This document shows, one piece after another, positions 42,199 through 50,607 of a stretch of DNA of 64,000 nt. Under the pieces are notes generated by a model. That model worked only from the letters and a program-made list of their open reading frames with translations. It was not told the origin of the DNA and made no database searches. Position numbers and translations under genes: made by a program. Origin of the DNA: JAPOXR01 sp965219635 (GTDB lineage Bacteria; Pseudomonadota; Alphaproteobacteria; Rhodobacterales; Rhodobacteraceae); assembly GCA_965219635.1 (NCBI GenBank), contig OZ244783.1:1488001-1552000 (forward strand), written 5' to 3'. The first letter of the stretch is position 1; each line of letters begins with the position of its first letter.

Positions 42199-43314
42199 GT
42201 GAAAGAACGAATTGGCTGGTTGAATACAACCTTTCGCGCGGCAACAGGCGCAACAATTGTAGCAGCGGCAGGCATGATGACCACCGCACCACTGGTTGGC
42301 AAAGCCAGTGCGGAAGACTGGTACCCCTACTCCGTCGAGGTCTGGGATCCGCCATTCGACATGGCCAGCCCGCGCCGTACAGTCGACTATGTTCCCCTGG
42401 AACAGGCACAAATGCCATGGGATATCTGCGTTTCGTTCCCGCACATGAAGGACGCATACTGGCTTGCGGTCAACTATGGCGTTGTCGCTGAATCAGAGCG
42501 TCTGGGCGTTCAGATGCAACTGGTCGAAGCTGGCGGATACACCAACCTCAACACGCAGATTTCTCAGATTGAGGACTGCGTTGCGGGCGGTGCGGATGCA
42601 GTCGTCATTGGCGCAATTTCATTTGACGGCCTGAACAACCTGGTATCCGAGATACGCAGCAAGGGCATTCCCGTGATCGATGTGATCAATGGCATGTCGT
42701 CCTCAGAGCTGTCTGCCAAGTCGCTCGTCTCATTCGGCGAAATGGGCTTCAAGGCCGGCGAGTACATTGCAAGGGCGCACCCTGCAGGATCGGATGCAGT
42801 CAAGGTTGCATGGTTCCCAGGACCTCCAGGTGCGGGATGGGTTGAAGCAGGCAACGCAGGGTTTCAGGAGGCCGTCGCAGGCTCTGCCATAGAAGTGGTA
42901 GAAACCAAGTACGGAGACACCGGCAAAGAGGTGCAGCTCAAGCTTGTCGAGGACACATTGGAAGCGCATCCTGACATTGAATACGTGGTCGGGACGGCTG
43001 TCACTGCCGAGGCTGCTGTTGGCTTGTTGAGGGCGCGTGGTCTGACCGACCAGATCAAGGTCATGGCCTACTACTTCACACCTGGCGTGTATCAAGGGAT
43101 TACCCGCGGTCAGGTGTTGGCGGCGCCAACCGATTCCGCTGTCATTCAGGGCCGTGTCGCAATCGACCAGGCCGTCCGCATTCTTGAAGGAATGTCCTAC
43201 GAACAGCATGTCGGGCCGGCGCTCTACGTGATCGACTCCGAAAATATTGGAACGTTTGATCAAGCGTCGTCGCTTGCACCTGACGGCTTCAGGCCCACCT
43301 TCTCGGTGAACTGA
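42199..43314 (+). CDS. TorT-like periplasmic substrate-binding protein of a sugar-type ABC importer
   Basis: 371 residues. Signal peptide (FRAATGATIVAAAGMMTTAPLVGKASA) followed by a ribose-type periplasmic binding domain. DWYPYSVEVWDPPFD and WDICVSFPHMKDAYWLAVNYG are characteristic of the TorT subgroup; GGADAVVIGAISFDGL and VAWFPGPPGAGW follow. TorT itself senses TMAO with TorS, but here no sensor kinase is present and ATPase and permease genes follow, so it serves uptake. GTG start at 42199 with ACGAGGAGG upstream. First gene of the operon. Confidence 0.88.
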   Translation: MKERIGWLNTTFRAATGATIVAAAGMMTTAPLVGKASAEDWYPYSVEVWDPPFDMASPRRTVDYVPLEQAQMPWDICVSFPHMKDAYWLAVNYGVVAESERLGVQMQLVEAGGYTNLNTQISQIEDCVAGGADAVVIGAISFDGLNNLVSEIRSKGIPVIDVINGMSSSELSAKSLVSFGEMGFKAGEYIARAHPAGSDAVKVAWFPGPPGAGWVEAGNAGFQEAVAGSAIEVVETKYGDTGKEVQLKLVEDTLEAHPDIEYVVGTAVTAEAAVGLLRARGLTDQIKVMAYYFTPGVYQGITRGQVLAAPTDSAVIQGRVAIDQAVRILEGMSYEQHVGPALYVIDSENIGTFDQASSLAPDGFRPTFSVN

Positions 43315-43337
43315 ACGGAAGGGGCAGGCCCCGAGCA

Positions 43338-44867
43338 ATGGCAACAAGTGACGTAGCCTCGCCAAGCGAGGCTACGCCCGTACTGGCGCTTGACCAGATC
43401 ACCCGGCAATTCCCGGGTGTTCAGGCATTGGACGGTGTCAACTTCGAACTGTTGCCTGGTGAAGTTCATGTAATCTTTGGCGAAAACGGCGCCGGCAAGT
43501 CGACGCTGATTTCAATCGCCGCTGGCGCGCTGCGGCCGCACGGAGGACAGATTCGCTTTCGAGGCGAACCGGTTGCGCTGGCATCGGTTCATCATGCCCG
43601 TTCGCTCGGTATCAGTGCAGTGTTCCAGGAATTCTCGCTGGTGCCTCAACTCACCGTCGAACAAAACCTCTTTCTCGGTGCTGAAGAGACATCCTTTGGC
43701 ATACTCAACAAGGCAAGTCTGCGCTCCCGCGCAACCCAGATACTTGATCGGCTCGGATTTCCGCTGGATCCTGCCAGGCACGTGTCGACGCTTTCACGCG
43801 CCGAGCAACAAATGGTGGAGATTGCCAAGGCATTCCGTTCAGAGCTCTCCGTACTCATCCTCGACGAGCCGACCGCATCGCTGACAGAGCGGGAGACAGA
43901 ACAACTCTTCGCCCTGATCAATCAAATCAAGGCCAGAGGTGTTGGCATCATCTACATTACGCACCGCATGAATGACATCCGGCGAATTGGAGACCGAATT
44001 ACGGTGTTGAGCGACGGCCGCTATGTATCGACTGTTGATGCCGGGGTTTCGGAAGAACAGCTGTTCCACCTGATGACCGGGCGGGTCATCCAGCAGATCT
44101 ATCCCAGCATAGCATATCAGCCGGGTGAAACCGTTCTGGAAGTTGAGCAGCTGAGCACCATCGACAGCACAGTGATTGGAGCATCCCTCCATGTCAGGCA
44201 GGGAGAAATCGTGGGGCTGGCTGGATTGGTCGGTTCAGGCAAATCCGAGGTTGCGAGGGCATGTTTTGGGCTTGTCCATGTCTCCGGCGGGCGGATCAAC
44301 TTCGCAGGCCAGGAAGTAACTGGCTCGACACCAGGCCGCATGCTCGACCAAGGCTTCTACTATGTGCCGCCTGACCGCCGCTCGGAAGGCCTCATGATGA
44401 TGCGTAGCGCTCGGGAGAACATCTCGCTGCCGGCATTGGCGACCCGGGACTACTCGCACGGCCCCCTGCTGCGGCGAAAGACTGAACAGGCTCGCGTCGA
44501 GGAACTGGCAACGAGGCTTAACCTCCAACCAATGCGGCTTGAGCGGGAGGCAAACTCCTTTTCGGGCGGCAATCAACAAAAGATCCTCCTGGCCAAATGC
44601 CTGACCCGAAAGATCAAGCTCTTTGCATTCGACGAACCCACTGTGGGTGTCGATATCGGTACACGGGTTGCGATATATGAGTTCATCAAGGAGCTTTGTC
44701 AGAGTGGCGCGGCGGTCCTGCTCATATCGTCGGATCTTCCCGAAATCGTGAACCTTACCCATCGTGTCTATGTGATGTGTCGCGGGGAACTGACAGCCGA
44801 ACTGAAGAATGATGCCATATCGCAGGAAAATGTTCTGCGGTATTGTTTCGAAAAGGAAGCGGCATGA
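43338..44867 (+). CDS. ABC importer ATPase, tandem-domain sugar type (RbsA/MglA-like)
   Basis: 509 residues with two ABC domains. First domain: Walker A GENGAGKST, signature LSRAEQQMVEIAKAF, Walker B LILDEPTASLT. Second domain: degenerate Walker A GLVGSGKSEVAR, signature FSGGNQQKILLAKCL and Walker B FAFDEPTVGVD. This doubled form drives carbohydrate-type (CUT2) importers. It begins 23 bases after the binding protein and its stop overlaps the permease start (ATGA). Confidence 0.94.
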   Translation: MATSDVASPSEATPVLALDQITRQFPGVQALDGVNFELLPGEVHVIFGENGAGKSTLISIAAGALRPHGGQIRFRGEPVALASVHHARSLGISAVFQEFSLVPQLTVEQNLFLGAEETSFGILNKASLRSRATQILDRLGFPLDPARHVSTLSRAEQQMVEIAKAFRSELSVLILDEPTASLTERETEQLFALINQIKARGVGIIYITHRMNDIRRIGDRITVLSDGRYVSTVDAGVSEEQLFHLMTGRVIQQIYPSIAYQPGETVLEVEQLSTIDSTVIGASLHVRQGEIVGLAGLVGSGKSEVARACFGLVHVSGGRINFAGQEVTGSTPGRMLDQGFYYVPPDRRSEGLMMMRSARENISLPALATRDYSHGPLLRRKTEQARVEELATRLNLQPMRLEREANSFSGGNQQKILLAKCLTRKIKLFAFDEPTVGVDIGTRVAIYEFIKELCQSGAAVLLISSDLPEIVNLTHRVYVMCRGELTAELKNDAISQENVLRYCFEKEAA

Positions 44868-45907
44868 GTTCCAATCAGACACAATTGAATCGCAGCCGGG
44901 CTGCGCAGCCTCGCCGCAAAGCGGCCTATTGGATACGCCAGGCATTCGTACGTCTGGGAGTGCTGCCCTTTCTCCTGTTGGCGGCGGTTGTCGTGTTTAC
45001 GGTCATGGCAGACAATTTTCTGACAGGCCGCAACCTCCTCAATGTCTTGAGACAATCCACGTATCTGGCACTCGTCGCAATGGGTCAGATGTTCGCATTG
45101 CTGACTGGCGGATTTGACCTTTCTGTCGGCACCATATTGGCGCTCACCTCAGTTGTAGGCGCCACGGCAATGGCCGGAGCGTATGCGGCGATGCCCGACG
45201 CCGTTGGATTGGCGATCATGATCGGCATCCTGGCCGGGGTTGCCGCAGGGACCCTCGTCGGGGTCGTAAATGGCGTTGGCGTCGCCATCTTCAACGTCTC
45301 ACCATTCATGATGAGCTTGGGAATGGCTTCGGTAGGATTTGGCCTGGCGCTCTACATGACAGGCGGCACACCGGTTTATGGAATGCCGATCGAGTTTGGC
45401 GATGTATTCGGTTTCGGTTCAACTCTTGGCATACCTACCCCTGTCTTTGTAACCGCGCTCTTGTTTGTCCTGTTGTATCTTGTGGTCAACTGGACCCGGT
45501 TGGGTCGGCATTTCTATGCGGTAGGCGGCAACATCAAGGCTGCACAGTTGTCCGGAATCAACACTCGGCTGACACTGTTTCTGGCCTACGTGATGTGCGG
45601 TGCGATGGCGGCGATTTCCGGAATTCTGCTAACCGCACGCTTGGACACGGGCGAGGCAAATATCGGCGCAACCATGCCGCTGGAGTCGATTGCCGCATGT
45701 GTCATTGCGGGTGTGAGTCTTCGAGGTGGGATTGGCCGGATCGAGTCTGTGGTCCTCGGTGCCCTGTTCATCGGACTTGTCCAAAACGGAATGAACCTGG
45801 CGCGAATTGAGTCCTATTTGCAGATTGTCGTCATTGGCGCCCTATTGATTGTAGCGGTTGTCGCGGACCAGTTCCGGATGCGTTACATTGCGAGCGTTGG
45901 CCAATGA
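44864..45907 (+). CDS. ABC importer permease, CUT2 sugar type (RbsC-like)
   Basis: 347 residues with about ten membrane helices and the CUT2 permease segments: LNVLRQSTYLALVAMGQMFALLTGGFDLSVGTILAL, VNGVGVAIFNVSPFMMSLGM, LGRHFYAVGGNIKAAQLSGI, and ACVIAGVSLRGGIGR. The ATG at 44864 overlaps the ATPase stop; an upstream in-frame ATG at 44843 is unlikely. It completes the importer. The carried compound is probably the substrate of the carboxylase genes that follow on the same strand after 123 bases. Confidence 0.93.
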   Translation: MSSNQTQLNRSRAAQPRRKAAYWIRQAFVRLGVLPFLLLAAVVVFTVMADNFLTGRNLLNVLRQSTYLALVAMGQMFALLTGGFDLSVGTILALTSVVGATAMAGAYAAMPDAVGLAIMIGILAGVAAGTLVGVVNGVGVAIFNVSPFMMSLGMASVGFGLALYMTGGTPVYGMPIEFGDVFGFGSTLGIPTPVFVTALLFVLLYLVVNWTRLGRHFYAVGGNIKAAQLSGINTRLTLFLAYVMCGAMAAISGILLTARLDTGEANIGATMPLESIAACVIAGVSLRGGIGRIESVVLGALFIGLVQNGMNLARIESYLQIVVIGALLIVAVVADQFRMRYIASVGQ

Positions 45908-46030
45908 GAACAGGCAGTTCACGTGCAGTCCTATGCAGGCAAAGGCCGGCACCGAACGGACCAATGCGTGGCTGTTCCACTTCGTGACTGTGCCTGGGCT
46001 GGTTCTTCGATCAATTGGGAGGTTGCTTGA

Positions 46031-46765
46031 ATGATGGCTACGATCAACTGCGACATGGGCGAGAGCTTCGGAATCTACCGGCTGGGCAACGACGCCAAAA
46101 TGATGCCACTGATCTCCATGGCAAATGTCGCATGCGGTTTCCATGGCTCGGACCCGAACCATATGCGTGACACCGTCCGGCTTGCCAAGGCGCACAATGT
46201 AAAGGTCGGCGCGCACCCATCCCTGCCTGACCGCCAGGGATTTGGAAGACGGGTTATGGCGATCGGTCGCGAGGAATTGGCAAACATGATCATCTATCAG
46301 GTTGGTGCTCTCAACGGATTTCTGATGGCAGAGGGAATGGAGCTTTCTCACATAAAGCCGCATGGAGCGCTGTACGGGATGGCGGCCAAGGACCTGGAAA
46401 TCGCCAATGCCGTCTGCGATGCCGCCGACATCTTCCGGGTGCCGTTGCTAGGTATGGCAAATTCTTGTCACGAACAGGTCTACGTCGACAGGGGACACAC
46501 CTTCATTTCCGAATTCTACGCCGACCTCGATTATAATGATGATGGAAGCCTCGTAATCACCCGCGAACATGAGCGGGTCGACCCTGATCTTGCTGCGGAA
46601 CGATGCCTCCGTGCCATTGTTTCTGGAGAAGCTGAGTCTCGGAATGGGGCCACCATAAAAGTTGGAGCGGACTGCATCTGCATACATTCCGACACACCGA
46701 ACGCTCTGGACATCGCAACCGCCGTTGGCAGAGCCATCAGCAGCCACTCTGATGCGCCTGCCTGA
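46031..46765 (+). CDS. pxpA: LamB/YcsF family protein, 5-oxoprolinase subunit A-like
   Basis: 244 residues. Family signature ATINCDMGESFGIYRLGNDAKMMPLI, VACGFHGSDPNHMRDTVRLA (metal-type His), VGAHPSLPDRQGFGRR, HIKPHGALYGMA and CIHSDTPNALDIA. In the characterised PxpABC enzyme, PxpA acts with PxpBC to open 5-oxoproline with ATP. Here biotin carrier and biotin carboxylase genes stand between pxpA and pxpBC, which the simple 5-oxoprolinase does not need, so the substrate may differ. Two ATG codons lie in tandem at the start. Confidence 0.88.
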   Translation: MMATINCDMGESFGIYRLGNDAKMMPLISMANVACGFHGSDPNHMRDTVRLAKAHNVKVGAHPSLPDRQGFGRRVMAIGREELANMIIYQVGALNGFLMAEGMELSHIKPHGALYGMAAKDLEIANAVCDAADIFRVPLLGMANSCHEQVYVDRGHTFISEFYADLDYNDDGSLVITREHERVDPDLAAERCLRAIVSGEAESRNGATIKVGADCICIHSDTPNALDIATAVGRAISSHSDAPA

Positions 46766-46876
46766 TGCAGACACATCGTTGCAAAACAGTTCGCCATCTT
46801 CAATCAAGGCCAGCATCCGGTGTCGTGTGCAGGCAATTCTCTCCCAACCCAACAGGTAGATGAAAGGAAACAGATC

Positions 46877-47119
46877 ATGTCACGACGGCAAGTATTGTCG
46901 CCCCTGCCCGGAATCTTCTTCAGGAAACCAGACCCGAGCGAACCGCCATACAAACAAGAGGGCGACACTGTTGCCAAGGACGACGTTATTGGCCTGGTTG
47001 AAGTCATGAAGACATTCCATGAAGTGAAATCTGATGCTTCCGGGACAATTGCGAAGTTCCTTGTCGAGAACGAGGAAGCCGTCATGGCCGCCCAGCCACT
47101 TCTCGAACTCGACGACTGA
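46877..47119 (+). CDS. Stand-alone biotin carboxyl carrier protein
   Basis: 80 residues, a bare biotinyl domain: LSPLPGIFFRKPDPSEPPY, GLVEVMKTFHEVKSDASG with the biotinyl Lys in VMKT, and VAMAAQPLLELDD-type end (EEAVMAAQPLLELDD). It lacks the long N-terminal part of AccB, so it serves as a minimal carrier for the biotin carboxylase that starts 17 bases later. AAAGGAAA upstream supports ATG 46877. The MKT instead of MKM at the biotin site is a common variant. Confidence 0.9.
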   Translation: MSRRQVLSPLPGIFFRKPDPSEPPYKQEGDTVAKDDVIGLVEVMKTFHEVKSDASGTIAKFLVENEEAVMAAQPLLELDD

Positions 47120-47136
47120 CAAGAGAATTGAGCGTA

Positions 47137-48513
47137 ATGACGATCGGCACCCTGCTCGTCGCCAACCGTGGTGAAATCGCCGTGCGGATCATGAGGGCTG
47201 CACGGGAACTCGGGATGCGAACTGTCGCCGCACACAGCCGCGCAGACCAGCATTCCCTGCCGGTCCAGCTTGCAGACGCGGCTATCGAAATCGGACCTCC
47301 GCCAGCGTCAAAGTCCTATCTCAATATCGAAGCGATACTCGCAGCCGCAAGGGAATGCGGTGCCGATGCCATCCATCCGGGCTACGGGTTCTTGTCCGAA
47401 AATCCCGATTTTGCGGAGGCTGTCGAGACAGAAGGCATCACCTTCGTTGGCCCGGCAAGCTCTACAATCAGAATGATGGGAGACAAGGTTGCAGCCCGCA
47501 GCGTGGTCGAGAAGTTTGGAATTCCTACTGTTGCAGGAAGCGCCCAACGAATTGACACACTGGAAGAAGCACAAGAGATCGCTTCTGCAATCGGCTTCCC
47601 GGTCATGGTCAAGGCAGCAGCTGGTGGAGGCGGCCGCGGCATCCGAATAGCTGAGAATTCTGAAGAACTCGGCCGGCTTGTTCCCCAAGCCCGATTGGAA
47701 GCAAATGCGGCATTTGGTGATGGCGGCATCTATCTCGAAAAATTCATCAGAGGTGCCAGGCATATCGAAGTTCAAGTGCTCGGCGACGGAGAAAATGCCG
47801 TGCACTGCTTTGAAAGGGAGTGCTCGCTGCAACGGCGCCGGCAAAAAGTCTGGGAGGAGGCGCCAGCAACCATATTGCCGGACACGGTGCGGCATTCGCT
47901 TTGCAACTCGGCAGCAGCGCTCACCCGCTCGCTGAATTACAAGGGCGCGGGAACCCTCGAATTCCTTTACGATTCAAACTCTGAATCCTACTTTTTCCTG
48001 GAGATGAATACCCGAATCCAGGTTGAACATCCGGTGACTGAATTCATAACCGGTGTAGACCTGGTCCGGGAGATGTTGCGGATTGCCGATGGCCAACCAT
48101 TGCAGTTGACGCAGGACAACATCCATGTGCATGGCCATGCAATCGAATGCCGGATCAATTCAGAGGATCCCGCTAACAACTTTTTTCCGAGCCCGGGGAC
48201 TGTAGAAGCAATAACAAGCCCTGGTGGCCCGGGAGTACGGTTCGATACGATGCTCTTCCCCGGCTGCGAGGTGGCTCCCTACTATGACTCTCTTGTCGGG
48301 AAGCTCATTGCTTGGGATAGCTCTCGCCCGGAGGCACTCATTCGCCTCCGCAGAGCATTGACCGAACTCGCAATTTCGGGTGTCGAGACGACCAAAGACA
48401 TGCACCTGGCGTTAACTGAAGACAATAATGTCCAGCAGGGTGATTTTGATACAGGGTTTCTCGAACATTGGCTAAAACGCAATGAAGAAAAGCAGGATAA
48501 TCCGGGAGGCTAG
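47137..48513 (+). CDS. Biotin carboxylase (operon-specific paralogue of AccC)
   Basis: 458 residues with the complete biotin carboxylase fold: LLVANRGEIAVRIMRAARELG, IHPGYGFLSENPDFAEA, the ATP-grasp KAAAGGGGRGIRIA, ECSLQRRRQKVWEEAP, FLEMNTRIQVEHPVTE with the catalytic Arg, and C-terminal PGGPGVRFDTMLFPGCEVAPYYDSLVGK. It carboxylates biotin on the neighbouring carrier. It differs from the housekeeping accC at the window start and lies among pxp genes, so it supplies carboxyl-biotin to PxpBC-type transferase domains. ATG 47137 is chosen; a TTG nine bases upstream is possible. Confidence 0.92.
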   Translation: MTIGTLLVANRGEIAVRIMRAARELGMRTVAAHSRADQHSLPVQLADAAIEIGPPPASKSYLNIEAILAAARECGADAIHPGYGFLSENPDFAEAVETEGITFVGPASSTIRMMGDKVAARSVVEKFGIPTVAGSAQRIDTLEEAQEIASAIGFPVMVKAAAGGGGRGIRIAENSEELGRLVPQARLEANAAFGDGGIYLEKFIRGARHIEVQVLGDGENAVHCFERECSLQRRRQKVWEEAPATILPDTVRHSLCNSAAALTRSLNYKGAGTLEFLYDSNSESYFFLEMNTRIQVEHPVTEFITGVDLVREMLRIADGQPLQLTQDNIHVHGHAIECRINSEDPANNFFPSPGTVEAITSPGGPGVRFDTMLFPGCEVAPYYDSLVGKLIAWDSSRPEALIRLRRALTELAISGVETTKDMHLALTEDNNVQQGDFDTGFLEHWLKRNEEKQDNPGG

Positions 48514-48518
48514 CTGAC

Positions 48519-49394
48519 ATGCCGGTAAGATATTCGTTTGGCGGTGATGACCATATTTTTGCCGAGATTGACGAGGAGATGTCACTCGAGGCTTTCTTCA
48601 AGAGCCTGTCAATAACCAACGAGATCCGGGAGAACCGGATCGATGGCGTGACGGAAATATGTCCGGCCAACGCATCATACCAGGTGCGATTTGATCCCGA
48701 CCGCATACGCCCTCAGGACTTGTTGGCGGAACTTCAATCACTGGAGTCCGCTGCCGAGAACTCCGATGCGACCTTGCAAACACGGGCAATTGAAGTCCCG
48801 GTCTTCTACAACGACCCATGGACCAACGAAACTCTCATGCGCTTTCGCGAACGCCATCAAGACCCGAACGGCACAGATCTCGAGTACGCTGCGCGGATCA
48901 ATGGTTACGATTCCATTGAGTCCTTTGTCCTTGCCCACTCCGGTTCCCCATGGTTCGTCAGCATGGTCGGTTTCGTTGCAGGGTTGCCCTTCATGTATCA
49001 GATGGTTGACAGGGACCGTCAGATTGAAGTTCCAAAATATCTGCGGCCGCGCACAGACACTCCCAAGCTCACAGTGGGATACGGGGGTTGCTTCTCATGC
49101 ATCTACTCTGTTCGAGGTGCTGGCGGCTACCAGATGTTCGGTATCACTCCGATGCCTATCTTCGACCCAAAGCAGGAGATTGAACATCTGCGGGACTTCA
49201 TGGTGTTCTTCAAACCCGGCGACATCGTCAAATTCAACCCGATTGATCGACCCGGCTATGATGATCTCGTAGCGCAGGTAGCGGAAGGCAAGTTCCAACC
49301 GTTAGTTCGCAGCCTGGAATTCCGTCTGGACGAATTTCAGGCCGATATGGACGGATACAACGCAAAGATTGAGAGGTTGCTCCATGGGCATTAG
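48519..49394 (+). CDS. pxpB: PxpB/KipI-type carboxyltransferase subunit 1 (AHS1 domain), long form
   Basis: 291 residues, longer than the usual 220-240 of PxpB/KipI. The AHS1 core is clear: VPVFYNDPWTNE, LAHSGSPWFVSMVGFVAGLPFMY, RPRTDTPKLTVGYGGCFSCIYSV and GGYQMFGITPMPIFDP. Where KipI proteins usually have a PVCYGGEFGPDL stretch, this one has VPVFYNDPWTNETLMRFRERH and an extra segment. AHS1/AHS2 domains form the carboxyltransferase of urea amidolyase, so with biotin carboxylase and carrier this is probably one half of a biotin-dependent carboxyltransferase. GGGAGG lies before the ATG; the end overlaps pxpC. Confidence 0.88.
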   Translation: MPVRYSFGGDDHIFAEIDEEMSLEAFFKSLSITNEIRENRIDGVTEICPANASYQVRFDPDRIRPQDLLAELQSLESAAENSDATLQTRAIEVPVFYNDPWTNETLMRFRERHQDPNGTDLEYAARINGYDSIESFVLAHSGSPWFVSMVGFVAGLPFMYQMVDRDRQIEVPKYLRPRTDTPKLTVGYGGCFSCIYSVRGAGGYQMFGITPMPIFDPKQEIEHLRDFMVFFKPGDIVKFNPIDRPGYDDLVAQVAEGKFQPLVRSLEFRLDEFQADMDGYNAKIERLLHGH

Positions 49395-50358
49395 AGTTCT
49401 TGACCCCGGCCTGGCGACTTCGGTCCAGGACCTCGGCCGCCCCGGTTACTATCACTTGGGAATACCGATTTCTGGCGCGATGGACCGGTTCGCCTTGCGA
49501 ACTGCAAATCTGCTGGTCGGAAATGACGAAGGCGAGGCGGTGTTGGAATCGGTCTTCATGGGACCGAAGATCGAGTTTACGGAAGACGCAGTCGTGGCTG
49601 TTACCGGAGCCGAACTGCCTCCAATGGTTGACGGGGAGCCACGAGAAACCTGGCAGTCCTTTGCTGTCAGGTCAGGTCAAACCTTGAGTTTCGGGTATCT
49701 ACAATCAGGTGCGCGCGCATATATTGCCGTACGCGGCGGTTTCAATCTTCCGGTCGTTCTTGGCAGCCGTTCAACCTACGCACTCGGCGCAATGGGCGGA
49801 CTGGATGGCAGGAGCCTGCAGGAAGGAGATGAGATCAATCTGGGATCCACAACTGCGGCCAATTCGGTGTCCCGCGCGGTTCCACGGCATCTGATCCCCT
49901 CGATTGGCGGAACTGTGGAACTCCGCGTCGTGCCCGGCCTCTACAGTCATCGAGTAACCGATGAATCCAGAGACCACTTTTTTGAAGACACCTGGAAAGT
50001 TGCTCCTGAAGCCGACAGGATCGGGTACCGCTTCAGGGGTGGCAAACCCTTGGAGTTTGTTGAGCGCAACCAGCCGTTTGGTGCGGGCTCGGATCCCTCC
50101 AACATTGTTGACAGCTGTTATCCATACGGATCAATTCAAGTTCCTGGTGGCACTGAACCGATCGTCCTCCACCGGGATGCTGTGTCCGGCGGTGGCTATT
50201 TCATGATCGGAACTGTAATTTCTGCCGATATGGACCGGATCGGCCAGCTTCAACCAAACATGGATACCCGCTTTGTCCCTGTGGACATGGAAACTGCATT
50301 GAAAGCTCGAACCGACCGCAGCACGGGCCTGAACGCAATTCGAGAAGCGCTGGGATAG
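49384..50358 (+). CDS. pxpC: PxpC/KipA-type carboxyltransferase subunit 2 (AHS2 domain)
   Basis: 324 residues of the AHS2 family: IRVLDPGLATSVQDLGRPGYYHLGIPISGAMD, LVGNDEGEAVLE, GARAYIAVRGGFNLPVVLGSRSTYALG, and the late GGTEPIVLHRDAVSGGGYFMIGTVISADMDRIGQ. It pairs with PxpB to form the carboxyltransferase site. ATG 49384 follows GAGAGG and overlaps the pxpB stop by eleven bases, so the two are co-translated. It closes the operon; about 250 bases without features separate it from thrS. Confidence 0.92.
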   Translation: MGIRVLDPGLATSVQDLGRPGYYHLGIPISGAMDRFALRTANLLVGNDEGEAVLESVFMGPKIEFTEDAVVAVTGAELPPMVDGEPRETWQSFAVRSGQTLSFGYLQSGARAYIAVRGGFNLPVVLGSRSTYALGAMGGLDGRSLQEGDEINLGSTTAANSVSRAVPRHLIPSIGGTVELRVVPGLYSHRVTDESRDHFFEDTWKVAPEADRIGYRFRGGKPLEFVERNQPFGAGSDPSNIVDSCYPYGSIQVPGGTEPIVLHRDAVSGGGYFMIGTVISADMDRIGQLQPNMDTRFVPVDMETALKARTDRSTGLNAIREALG

Positions 50359-50607
50359 CAGGCCACGCAGCTACTCTCCTGAATCTGCCGCAAAGAAGGC
50401 CTTGGAAAATACCCGCTGTCTTGTGCTTCTTCTTGCAGTGATTTCAAAACCGGTGGACGACGAGGACTTAATCTAATAGCAAGGCTCCGATCGACGCGAG
50501 TTGATCAGGGCATCGCTATCAGGTCCGGTACAACTGCTGCTGGGCCAGACGCTTCAAGCCCCCTTCGCAACCGGGCGTTTCGTAGGCGCCAAACAGACGA
50601 GGACGCC

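Noticed and set aside
42199..43314. TorT as part of a TMAO-sensing system
   Set aside because: No TorS/TorR or TMAO reductase genes are near; an ATPase and a permease follow, which indicates import.
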